6,116 nt of DNA from Burkholderiales bacterium UBA954 (GTDB lineage Bacteria > Pseudomonadota > Gammaproteobacteria > Burkholderiales > Burkholderiaceae_A): positions 1 to 6,116 of the forward strand of contig DBCQ01000057.1 of NCBI GenBank assembly GCA_002293155.1. The letters run 5' to 3'. The translations under genes were made by a program, and so were the position numbers. The stretch's first letter is position 1. Every line of letters starts with the position of its first letter. Under the pieces are notes generated by a model. The model was not told the origin of the DNA, searched no databases, and worked only from the letters and a program-made list of their open reading frames with translations. Of the stretch, positions 1 to 6,116 are shown piece by piece.

Positions 1-424
1 CAACAAAGACAATCAGGAAGACAAGGAGCCGCTTTTTGATACTGCCGATACGATCCTCGATACCCTTCGCGTGTTTGCAGAGATGATGGCAGGACTCGAG
101 GTTAAAAAAGATGTGATGCGTGCTGCAGCCCTCGAGGGCTACTCAACGGCAACCGATCTTGCGGACTATCTTGTTAAAAAAGGCCTACCCTTTCGTGATG
201 CCCACGAGGCTGTTGCCTTGGCGGTTCGCGCGGCGGTAGCCCAACACAAAGATCTATCCGAGATGGAGATTAGAGAGCTTCAAGCCTTCAGCCCACTGAT
301 TACGCAAGATGTATTTGATGTCCTGAAGGTGGAGGGCTCGGTAGCCGCTCGGCAGCACACGGGCGGAACCGCGCCTTCCCAAGTCCATCTACAGGTCGAT
401 GCCCACAAAAAGTCCTCGTGCTGA
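1..424 (+). CDS. argH: Argininosuccinate lyase, C-terminal part (5' end outside window)
   Basis: This is the last 140 residues of argininosuccinate lyase, which splits argininosuccinate into arginine and fumarate in the last step of arginine biosynthesis. It is a cytoplasmic homotetramer of the fumarase/aspartase superfamily. The first full codon is at base 2, and the fragment opens with [13 protein letters not shown], the conserved stretch that follows the superfamily signature loop (GSSxMPxKxNP), which must lie upstream of the window. Next come the helical C-terminal domain features [16 protein letters not shown] and PFRDAHEAV, then the ELQAFSPLI region and a GGTAP motif near the end, all as in bacterial ArgH. 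The last residues (HKKSSC) are not conserved. The stop TGA is at 422-424 and overlaps the next gene. The reading frame is intact, so nothing suggests a pseudogene. The identification is secure although about two thirds of the gene is missing. Confidence 0.96.
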   Translation, partial: NKDNQEDKEPLFDTADTILDTLRVFAEMMAGLEVKKDVMRAAALEGYSTATDLADYLVKKGLPFRDAHEAVALAVRAAVAQHKDLSEMEIRELQAFSPLITQDVFDVLKVEGSVAARQHTGGTAPSQVHLQVDAHKKSSC

Positions 425-1389
425 GCATCTTAACGGTCACCTCACCGTTTTTTCTTTTAGTTCTTGCAGGGTATGTCGCAATACGGACTACCCTGCTTCC
501 CTTAAGTGCCATCACGGGTCTTAATATCTTCGTTCTGTACTTTGCACTGCCCTGCATGCTGTTTCGTTATGGGTCCAATACACCGATCGAGCAGCTCTTA
601 AACCTTCCTCTCGCGGCCGTTTACTTACTATGCTCGTTACTCCTGGTGGCGATCGCGATTGTGATCAGCCGGCGTCAGCGGCTGGACTGGAACAACACAG
701 CCTTAGGCGCACTGGTTGCGACATTTCCCAACACGGGCTATATGGGCGCCCCTTTACTGCTCACAATCATTGGAGCATCAGCAGCAGGCCCGGTGATTGT
801 CACGATTTTTATTGATATTGTGATTATTTCGTCGCTCTGTGTTGGTCTATCTCGGATCACGCCTGACAACGACCAGGCCTTTAGTGCCTCGATTCAGCAA
901 TCCTTTAAAGGCATGGTCAGCAACCCAATGCCTTGGGCCATCTGCCTAGGCGTGCTCGCCTCCGGATTGGACGCACAGCTACCTGCCATTTTTGAGTCCA
1001 CTGTTGGGCTGCTGGGCAACGCAGCCTCACCGACGGCGCTCTTCACGATTGGAGCAGTCTTGGCCCGCTCTGCGATGCAATCCAAGATCGATGGACAGGC
1101 GCCCCCCATTGAGACCGCGATCTATTCCATTGTGGCTATCAAATTACTGGCTCATCCGGCCATCATTGCATTAGGGTTCGCTATCGCCAATGAACTTGGC
1201 GCCGGTATTGATCCCGCTACGATTGCCATCGTTGTGCTCTTGGGTGCGCTCCCAAGTGCCAGCAATGTCACGCTACTTGCCGAGCGATTCGGCGCCGATG
1301 CGGGCCGGATTGCAAAGATCGTACTCATCACCACCACACTGGCATTTTTTAGCTTCCCAGCCTTCGTCTCGGTACTTCACCCTAGTTGA
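418..1389 (+). CDS. AEC-family (auxin efflux carrier type) transporter
   Basis: A 323-residue inner-membrane protein with about ten hydrophobic segments, the usual length and topology for bacterial AEC permeases (Mem_trans family; relatives include MdcF and YfdV). Family landmarks are [13 protein letters not shown] near the N-terminus (residues 11-23), [16 protein letters not shown] (35-50), the first crossover motif [12 protein letters not shown] (103-114), KLLAHPAI (242-249) and the second crossover GALPSASNV (276-284) followed by LLAERFGAD. Family members export or import small carboxylates, and the substrate cannot be read from this sequence. The start is the GTG at 418, which overlaps the argH stop as GTGCTGA. 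No in-frame ATG occurs before Met47, which would delete the first conserved helix. The Shine-Dalgarno match is poor, so translational coupling to argH is likely. Whether it carries arginine-pathway compounds, malonate or something else is unknown. Confidence 0.93.
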   Translation: MLSILTVTSPFFLLVLAGYVAIRTTLLPLSAITGLNIFVLYFALPCMLFRYGSNTPIEQLLNLPLAAVYLLCSLLLVAIAIVISRRQRLDWNNTALGALVATFPNTGYMGAPLLLTIIGASAAGPVIVTIFIDIVIISSLCVGLSRITPDNDQAFSASIQQSFKGMVSNPMPWAICLGVLASGLDAQLPAIFESTVGLLGNAASPTALFTIGAVLARSAMQSKIDGQAPPIETAIYSIVAIKLLAHPAIIALGFAIANELGAGIDPATIAIVVLLGALPSASNVTLLAERFGADAGRIAKIVLITTTLAFFSFPAFVSVLHPS

Positions 1390-1430
1390 TTACGGTTAGG
1401 CAACTGTTTTAATCTCAGGCAAATTTCTTG

Positions 1431-1437
1431 GAAAGGA
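1431..1437 (+). promoter_or_regulatory. Ribosome binding site of the TRAP binding-protein gene
   Basis: The sequence GAAAGGA ends six bases before the ATG at 1444 and is a good Shine-Dalgarno match. It fixes the start that carries the twin-arginine signal. The 54-base gap after the AEC gene (1390-1443) otherwise shows no hairpin followed by a T run and no convincing -35/-10 pair, so read-through from argH and the AEC gene is plausible. Confidence 0.75.
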
Positions 1438-1443
1438 ATCTCT

Positions 1444-2532
1444 ATGAGCCGCCGCGAATTTCTCTCTAAAACCGGTGCTGCAGCAGTTGCCACCGGCGCA
1501 GCCGTTGTCTGCGCACCTGCAATCGCACAGTCCGATGTTGTGCGCTGGCGCTGTGCGTCAAGCTTTCCCAAAAGCGTCGATACACTATTTGGAACGGCTG
1601 AGTTGGTGGCGAGACGGGTAGGCCAAATCACAGGTGGAAAGTTTCAAATCAGCCTACATGCAGCTGGGGAGATTGTTCCACCTCTTCAGGTGCTTGATGC
1701 GGTGGAAAAAGGCACAATTGAGTGTAACCACACGGCGCCCTATTACTTCATCGGCAAAGACCCCGCCTGGGCTTTTGGCACCTGTATACCGTTTGGCTTC
1801 AATAGCCGGCAGCATAATGCCTGGTGGGTCCACGGTGATGGCGAAAAAATTTACAACGAATTCACTCGGCAGTTTGGTGTTGTAAATCTCTTGTGCGGAA
1901 ACACCGGCTCCCAGATGGCTGGCTGGTTTAAAAAGGAAATCAAATCCGTCGCTGACCTAAAAGGTTTAAAGTTCAGAACCGGTGGCATGGGCGGCCAGGT
2001 CCTGACCAGACTCGGTGTGGTGACCCAACAATTGCCAGCAGGCGAGATCTACTCCGCCCTTGAGAAGGGCACCATTGACGCAGCTGAGTTCACCGTGCCT
2101 TATGACGATGAAAAGCTCGGCCTCAACAAGATCGCAAAGTATTACTACTATCCCGGATGGAATGAAGGCGGTGCGGCGCTCGGATTTCAGGTCAACGCAA
2201 AGGCGTGGGATGCGCTGCCCGAGGCCTACCGCGCCGCCCTCCAGGCGGCCACCGCGGAGGCCAACACATGGATGCAGGCCAAGTACGACGCTTTAAATCC
2301 GATCGCTCTCAAACGCCTGGTGCAAGGCGGTGCGCTCTTGAGGGCCTACCCAAAGACGGTGATGGATGCCTGCTTCACAGCAAACCGCGAGCTGATCGCT
2401 GAGACGAACGCCAAGAGCCCCGCTTTCAAAAAGATCTACGATCAGATGCTTGCTTTCCATCGTGATCAGGTGGCCTGGTTCCGTGTCGCAGAGGCCCAGT
2501 TCGATGGATTTATGTCACGACAAAAACTCTAA
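1444..2532 (+). CDS. dctP: TRAP transporter solute-binding protein, DctP family, TakP-like (2-oxo acid type)
   Basis: A 362-residue periplasmic binding protein that captures an organic acid and delivers it to the DctQ/DctM membrane subunits. Residues 1-29 form a Tat-type signal: SRREFL with the Arg pair at 3-4, an Ala-rich hydrophobic stretch, and a probable cleavage after AIA (Ala28). The mature part has the features of the TakP branch: GNTGSQMAGWF (152-162), LKFRTGGMGGQVL (175-187) with Arg178 as the invariant TRAP arginine that pairs with the substrate carboxylate, ALEKGTIDAAEF (205-216), PYDDEKLG (219-226), KYYYYPGW (232-239) and the C-terminal AFKKIYD and WFRVAE. TakP from Rhodobacter binds pyruvate and other 2-oxo monocarboxylates together with a sodium ion. 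The position after the conserved Glu215 is Phe216, where I recall Trp in TakP, so the exact ligand is uncertain. The gene lies tail to tail with dctM and not in one operon with it. Confidence 0.95.
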   Translation: MSRREFLSKTGAAAVATGAAVVCAPAIAQSDVVRWRCASSFPKSVDTLFGTAELVARRVGQITGGKFQISLHAAGEIVPPLQVLDAVEKGTIECNHTAPYYFIGKDPAWAFGTCIPFGFNSRQHNAWWVHGDGEKIYNEFTRQFGVVNLLCGNTGSQMAGWFKKEIKSVADLKGLKFRTGGMGGQVLTRLGVVTQQLPAGEIYSALEKGTIDAAEFTVPYDDEKLGLNKIAKYYYYPGWNEGGAALGFQVNAKAWDALPEAYRAALQAATAEANTWMQAKYDALNPIALKRLVQGGALLRAYPKTVMDACFTANRELIAETNAKSPAFKKIYDQMLAFHRDQVAWFRVAEAQFDGFMSRQKL

Positions 2533-2543
2533 GTGGGCGAGAG

Positions 2544-4022
2544 CTATTTCTTCTTAAAGTAATCTGCGGGATCGTCGGCAGGAAGATTTCCTGCCGCATC
2601 GGGCCCGGCCGCCGAGGACTGCGCTTGGGCTTCTGCGCCCGCCTCATTTTGATCAAGCTGAATTTCAAAAGACTGGAGATTGCCCGAGATCGGGCGATCC
2701 AGTAAGCCAGTCGCCAGCTGCGGAAAAAAAATCAGGATCGCCACCAGCAGCATCTGTAGCCCAACCCAGGGAATTGCTCCGATATAGATATCGGAAGTCT
2801 TAATCGAACGGGGCGCAATACCCCGCAGATAAAATAATGCAAATCCAAATGGCGGATGCATGAAAGAGGTCTGCATATTGACGCAGATTAAGACACCGAA
2901 CCAGACCAGATCGATACCGAGTTTATTGGCCATAGGCACCAGAAGCGGCACCACAATAAAGGCGATCTCAAAGAAGTCGAGGAAAAACGCAAGAAAGAAA
3001 ATCAGGATGTTAACGACAATCAGAAACGTAACAGCATCGTCGGCACCAACACTTGTAAAGAGGTGCTCAACCCAGAGCCCTCCATCCACCCCTTGAAAAA
3101 CCAGGGTGAAAACAGTTGCGCCAATCAGAATAAAAATTACCATCACCGTGATGGCCATGGTTGTCTCCATCGCCTCGCGAACCATTGGCCAGGTGAGGCG
3201 GCGATGGCCTGCCGCCAACCCAATCGCACCAACGACACCCATTGCCCCGGCCTCTGTGGGCGTTGCAAGCCCCATGAAGATGGTGCCCAATACAATAAAA
3301 ATCAGGGCCATCGAGGGCAGGACCGCCCGTATCACCGCCTTGGCCAGACGCCAGCCGCGCAAGATACGATCGGCCTGTGGCATTGGCGGCATCGATCTCG
3401 GGGAGAAGACCGATACCAAGAAGATAAAAATCAAGAAGATAAAAATCTGCGCAAATGACGGGCCAATTGCGCCAAGGTACATATCCCCAACCGAACGGCC
3501 GAGTTGATCTGCCAGCACAATGAGCACGAGCGATGGCGGAATCACCTGCGTGATAGTTCCGGATGCCGCAATGACGCCGGTTGCCAGCCGAGCGTTATAG
3601 CCATAACGCTGCATAATCGGCAGCGCAATCACCCCCATCGCAATAACAGAGGCAGCCACTGTGCCCGTGATCGCACCGAGAATTGCACCAACAACAATCA
3701 CGGCATAAGCAAGGCCACCTGAGAGACCACCAAACAGCTGTGCGAAGCCTTCCAATAAATCCTCAGCCAAACCACTGCGCTCGAGAATCGCCCCCATGAG
3801 TGTAAAAAATGGGATTGAAAGTAAGAGTTCATTGGAGAGAATGCCAAACACACGATAGGGCAGGTTCGCCATGAACTGCGGGGGAAAGAGGCCCAGTTCG
3901 ATTGCGACAAAGCCCGATGCAAGGCCTAATGCCGCTAACGAAAATGCAACGGGCAGGCCAATCAACAGAAAGACGACCAATGCCAAAAACATGGCCGGCG
4001 CCATGATCTCGATGGTAGTCAC
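2544..4022 (-). CDS. dctM: TRAP transporter large membrane subunit, DctM family
   Basis: The large, transport-carrying inner-membrane subunit of a TRAP importer, which moves the substrate with sodium. I choose the GTG at 4020-4022, giving 492 residues beginning (M)TTIEIMAPAMF. It has a GAGG Shine-Dalgarno at good spacing and matches usual DctM N-termini. An ATG at 4098-4100 would add 26 polar residues and overlap dctQ, and an ATG at 4002-4004 would trim six. Family motifs are SIPFFTLMGAILERSG (69-84), GAILGAITGTVAASVIAMG (112-130), GTITQVIPPS (155-164, sodium/substrate hairpin region), TPTEAGAMG (254-262) and MHPPFGFALFYLRG (388-401). About a dozen hydrophobic segments are present. The last 48 or so residues form a hydrophilic Ala/Gln/Asp-rich tail ending DYFKKK, beyond the usual membrane core. 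A perfect 15-base tandem repeat encodes IFIFL twice (193-202). It follows dctQ after 40 bases, in the same operon. Confidence 0.95.
   Translation of the reverse strand: MTTIEIMAPAMFLALVVFLLIGLPVAFSLAALGLASGFVAIELGLFPPQFMANLPYRVFGILSNELLLSIPFFTLMGAILERSGLAEDLLEGFAQLFGGLSGGLAYAVIVVGAILGAITGTVAASVIAMGVIALPIMQRYGYNARLATGVIAASGTITQVIPPSLVLIVLADQLGRSVGDMYLGAIGPSFAQIFIFLIFIFLVSVFSPRSMPPMPQADRILRGWRLAKAVIRAVLPSMALIFIVLGTIFMGLATPTEAGAMGVVGAIGLAAGHRRLTWPMVREAMETTMAITVMVIFILIGATVFTLVFQGVDGGLWVEHLFTSVGADDAVTFLIVVNILIFFLAFFLDFFEIAFIVVPLLVPMANKLGIDLVWFGVLICVNMQTSFMHPPFGFALFYLRGIAPRSIKTSDIYIGAIPWVGLQMLLVAILIFFPQLATGLLDRPISGNLQSFEIQLDQNEAGAEAQAQSSAAGPDAAGNLPADDPADYFKKK
2576..2596. repeat. Perfect 9-bp inverted repeat near the dctM 3' end
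   Basis: CGGCAGGAA and TTCCTGCCG flank a three-base loop (GAT), so either strand can fold a strong hairpin. It lies inside the last codons of dctM and begins 44 bases after the dctP stop, so the dctP transcript would carry it in its 3' untranslated part. Neither side has a T run, so it does not look like a standard intrinsic terminator. It could still slow polymerase or protect 3' ends from exonucleases. Chance pairing within coding sequence cannot be excluded. Confidence 0.6.
3417..3446. repeat. Two perfect tandem copies of a 15-base unit inside dctM
   Basis: CAAGAAGATAAAAAT occurs twice in direct succession on the + strand and is followed by another C. Read on the coding strand it gives the five residues IFIFL twice within one hydrophobic segment of DctM, after AIGPSFAQ. 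The unit is a multiple of three, so the reading frame is kept. Identical codon choice in both copies fits a recent slippage duplication, although a low-complexity membrane helix could drift to the same result. Confidence 0.85.
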
Positions 4023-4026
4023 GCGG

Positions 4027-4033
4027 CCCCCTC
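4027..4033 (-). promoter_or_regulatory. Ribosome binding site of dctM
   Basis: On the - strand the sequence GAGGGGG ends four bases before the GTG at 4022, with the GAGG core seven bases away. This supports the GTG start over the upstream ATG at 4100, which lies inside dctQ. Confidence 0.7.
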
Positions 4034-4062
4034 GTCTCGCCCAGGATCGACTGATCTGCTCA

Positions 4063-4602
4063 TTACTGGACGGGCTTTTCGTAGTGGGAATCGAGTGCAA
4101 TCACGCCCATAAGCGCTGCCACGCGTTTGATCACCTCAGAGACCGCCTGCAGAATGAGTAAACCAAAACCTAGGGGCAAGAGTAGCTTAACTGGCCAGCG
4201 CAACAATCCACCCGCGTTGGCCGATGTCTCTTGAATGGACCAGGACTCGACGAACCAGGGCCAGGAGATATAAGCCATGAAAACCGCAAAGGGCATTAGA
4301 AATACGATAAGCCCAGAGAGATCGAGCCAGGCCCGCTGGCGATCAGAGAGCTTTGAGTAGAACAGGTCGACACGAATATGGCCGTTTGTATTCAGAAGGT
4401 GGGGAGCGCCCAGCAAGACAATTGCGCCAAACATATACCACTGCAATTCGAGCCAGGCGTTTGAGCTGAGATCAAATACATAACGAGACAGTGCGTTTGC
4501 AGCAGACACTAAGGCGCACAGCAGCACCAGTGCCATCGCAATCCGCGCAGCACCCCGGCTTAACGCATCTATGGCACGACAGACCCCTAGCAATGCATTC
4601 AT
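4063..4602 (-). CDS. dctQ: TRAP transporter small membrane subunit, DctQ family
   Basis: A 179-residue inner-membrane protein, the small partner that forms the membrane complex with DctM and helps dock the binding protein. It has the family's four hydrophobic segments at roughly residues 20-42, 50-70, 96-117 and 138-160. Typical landmarks are the short amphipathic N-terminus, LELQWYMFGAIVLLGAPHLL (51-70), NGHIRVDLFYSKLSDRQRAWLDL (73-95), SWSIQETSANAGGL (120-133) and WPVKLLLPLGFGLLILQ (136-152). Length and motif order are normal. The ATG at 4600-4602 is preceded by GAAGG at eight bases. It begins 49 bases after the lpdA stop and ends 40 bases before the dctM start, so lpdA, dctQ and dctM are probably cotranscribed. 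The motif pattern matches DctQ proteins paired with carboxylate binders of the TakP type, but the sequence alone does not fix the substrate. Confidence 0.95.
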   Translation of the reverse strand: MNALLGVCRAIDALSRGAARIAMALVLLCALVSAANALSRYVFDLSSNAWLELQWYMFGAIVLLGAPHLLNTNGHIRVDLFYSKLSDRQRAWLDLSGLIVFLMPFAVFMAYISWPWFVESWSIQETSANAGGLLRWPVKLLLPLGFGLLILQAVSEVIKRVAALMGVIALDSHYEKPVQ

Positions 4603-4610
4603 ATCAACTG

Positions 4611-4615
4611 CCTTC
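4611..4615 (-). promoter_or_regulatory. Ribosome binding site of dctQ
   Basis: On the - strand GAAGG ends eight bases before the ATG at 4602, within the 49-base gap after lpdA. The gap (4603-4651) shows only a weak 5-bp hairpin and no T run, so nothing indicates termination between lpdA and dctQ. Confidence 0.65.
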
Positions 4616-4651
4616 GCCTACAAGACAACACGAAGATCTGATGAGATCGGT

Positions 4652-6116
4652 CTACTTCTTCTTCATCGGCGGCAGGTCAGTGCACGTGCCTGAGAAGACC
4701 TCTGCCACCATGCCAATCGACTCTCCAAGTGTTGGGTGCGGATGAATCGTCTTGCCAATGTCGTGAGGATCGCAGCCCATCTCAATTGCCAATGCGAACT
4801 CTCCAATCATGTCGCCGGCGTGGGTTCCCACCATCGCCCCACCGATCACTCGATGGGTAGTCGGATCAACAATGATCTTGGTGAAACCCTCGTCGCGGCC
4901 ATTGGCAATAGCCCGGCCAGATGCCGCCCAGGGGAATACGGCTTTCTCAATCACCATGCCCTTCTCTTTTGCTTCCTCTTCCGTAACCCCAACCCATGCC
5001 ACCTCGGGATCGGTATAGGCCACGGAGGGAATCACGCGGGCATCAAAGAAACTCTTCTCGCCCGCGGCAGCCTCTGCCGCTACATGACCCTCATGAACAG
5101 CCTTATGCGCAAGCATGGGCTGGCCTACAAGATCACCGATTGCGAAAATATGAGGCTGATTCGTCCGCATCTGAGAATCAACCGGGATAAAGCCACGTTC
5201 GTTTACGACAACACCCGCCTGATCCGCGCCGATCGCTGCGCCATTTGGCCTGCGGCCAACCGCCTGCAACACCAGATCATAGATCTGCGGTTCTTTCGGT
5301 GCGCCTTCTCCTTCGAATTGAACGTGAATACCATCGGCCTTCGCCTCTGCACCCACTGTCTTACATTTCAGCATCACTCGATCAAAACGATGGGCATTAA
5401 ATTTCTGCCAGACCTTTACGAGATCACGATCAGCACCTTGCATCAAACCATCGAGCATTTCGACGACATCAATGCGGGCACCCAGCGTGGAGTAGACCGT
5501 CGCCATCTCAAGACCGATGATGCCGCCACCGATGACGAGCATTCGCTTGGGGCGAAACTTCAGCTTCAGCGCACCTGTTGAGGTCACGACCCGTTCGTCG
5601 TCTGGCATAAAGGTGAGTTTCACGGCCTCAGAGCCTGCGGCGATTATCGCTTTTTGAAAACCAATCACCGTCTTCTTGCCATCATCACCCACGACCTCAA
5701 GGTGATAGCCATCCAGAAATATTCCAAGACCCTGCACGACCTGAACCTTACGGGCCTTTGCCATAGCCGCTAGCCCCCCGGTGAGCTTACCGACCACCTG
5801 GGTTTTCCATCCGCGAAGCTTTTCCAGATCAACCGTTGGTTCACCAAAACTGATGCCATGGGCTGCAAATCCCTTCACCTCATCCATCACGGAGGCGACG
5901 TGCAAGAGTGCCTTCGAGGGAATACAACCGACGTTTAGACACACACCACCGAGATTCGCGTAGCGCTCGACCATCACGGTATTTAAGCCAAGATCTGCTG
6001 CACGGAATGCGGCCGAATAACCGCCAGGGCCAGCGCCGAGAACCAGCGTCTCGCAGACGATGTCGACTCTGCCACCGTAGCGCCGAGGTGCTGCTGATGC
6101 CGCCGACTCTGGTGAC
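4652..6116 (-). CDS. lpdA: Dihydrolipoyl dehydrogenase (E3), pyruvate dehydrogenase type; N-terminus outside window
   Basis: This flavoprotein reoxidises dihydrolipoamide on the E2 core of 2-oxo-acid dehydrogenase complexes and passes electrons to NAD+. The window holds 487 residues, numbered from the window edge. FAD-binding GAGPGGYSAA is at 27-36. The redox disulfide is Cys59/Cys64 in GGVCLNVGCIPSK. NAD-binding VIGGGIIGLEMA starts near 194. The second FAD motif TNQPHIFAIGD is near 318. The catalytic His-Glu pair lies in HPHPTLGES near 458. The C-terminus is TCTDLPPMKKK. The frame stays open past the internal GTG at 5977 to the window edge. It adds the FAD motif and, before it, an Ala-rich stretch (SAASAAPRR) typical of a linker. 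Together with the Burkholderiales-like core this suggests an N-terminal lipoyl domain beyond the window, as in Neisseria P64k and Burkholderiales E3. aceE and aceF may lie upstream (inference). All catalytic residues are present. Confidence 0.96.
   Translation of the reverse strand, partial: SPESAASAAPRRYGGRVDIVCETLVLGAGPGGYSAAFRAADLGLNTVMVERYANLGGVCLNVGCIPSKALLHVASVMDEVKGFAAHGISFGEPTVDLEKLRGWKTQVVGKLTGGLAAMAKARKVQVVQGLGIFLDGYHLEVVGDDGKKTVIGFQKAIIAAGSEAVKLTFMPDDERVVTSTGALKLKFRPKRMLVIGGGIIGLEMATVYSTLGARIDVVEMLDGLMQGADRDLVKVWQKFNAHRFDRVMLKCKTVGAEAKADGIHVQFEGEGAPKEPQIYDLVLQAVGRRPNGAAIGADQAGVVVNERGFIPVDSQMRTNQPHIFAIGDLVGQPMLAHKAVHEGHVAAEAAAGEKSFFDARVIPSVAYTDPEVAWVGVTEEEAKEKGMVIEKAVFPWAASGRAIANGRDEGFTKIIVDPTTHRVIGGAMVGTHAGDMIGEFALAIEMGCDPHDIGKTIHPHPTLGESIGMVAEVFSGTCTDLPPMKKK

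Noticed and set aside
300..557. 85-codon - strand open frame across the argH/AEC junction
   Set aside because: It is antisense to two clear coding regions and the product has no recognisable features.
2527..2543. Possible terminator hairpin CTCT/AGAG at the dctP stop
   Set aside because: The stem is only four base pairs with a nine-base loop. The T-rich stretch after it simply reflects the Lys codons at the end of dctM.
3063..3507. Two overlapping + strand open frames of 131 and 133 codons inside dctM
   Set aside because: They are antisense to conserved DctM sequence and their products are low-complexity, rich in Lys, Arg, Ile and Asn, with no family resemblance.
4023..4100. Longer DctM N-terminus from the ATG at 4098-4100
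   Set aside because: It would overlap dctQ by 38 bases and add 26 polar residues unlike DctM starts. The GTG at 4022 has a good ribosome binding site and a family-like N-terminus.
4635..4648. GATCT/AGATC hairpin between lpdA and dctQ
   Set aside because: The stem is five base pairs with no T run on either strand, too weak to call a terminator or attenuator.
4736..5581. 281-codon open frame on the + strand antisense to lpdA
   Set aside because: It lies wholly within the well-conserved lpdA gene. Its translation has no recognisable domain and is rich in His, Arg and Cys, as expected of an antisense shadow.

Overview
The window reads as ordinary chromosome from a betaproteobacterium, most likely of the order Burkholderiales. 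The best evidence is the dihydrolipoyl dehydrogenase on the right. Its core, its Ala-rich N-terminal linker and its LPP-x-KKK C-terminus resemble the pyruvate dehydrogenase E3 of that order, which often carries a fused lipoyl domain. The taxonomic call rests on family knowledge, since no rRNA or other marker is present. Base composition and codon use look even across the genes, and there are no tRNA genes, insertion sequences, phage genes or CRISPR arrays.

The left half is read on the + strand. It holds the 3' end of argH (argininosuccinate lyase, arginine biosynthesis), then an AEC-family membrane transporter whose GTG start overlaps the argH stop by 7 bases. After a 54-base gap comes a Tat-exported TRAP-transporter solute-binding protein (DctP family) that closely resembles the 2-oxo-acid binder TakP.

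The right half is read on the - strand, so transcription runs from high to low coordinates. It starts with lpdA (E3, 5' end outside the window), followed after 49 bases by the TRAP small membrane subunit dctQ and after 40 bases by the large subunit dctM. The two blocks meet tail to tail, with only 11 bases between the dctP and dctM stop codons.

The parts form one coherent picture. DctP, DctQ and DctM together make a complete tripartite, ion-driven TRAP importer, although the binding protein and membrane subunits lie in opposite transcription units. If the TakP-like specificity holds, the importer would take up pyruvate or related 2-oxo acids. Its membrane genes sit directly behind E3 of a 2-oxo-acid dehydrogenase, which suggests coupling of uptake and oxidation. 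The most noteworthy points are this split convergent TRAP locus, its link to lpdA, a Phe at a position that is Trp in TakP, a perfect 9-bp hairpin just past the convergent junction, and a perfect 15-base tandem duplication inside dctM. I did not find a convincing wholly new system.
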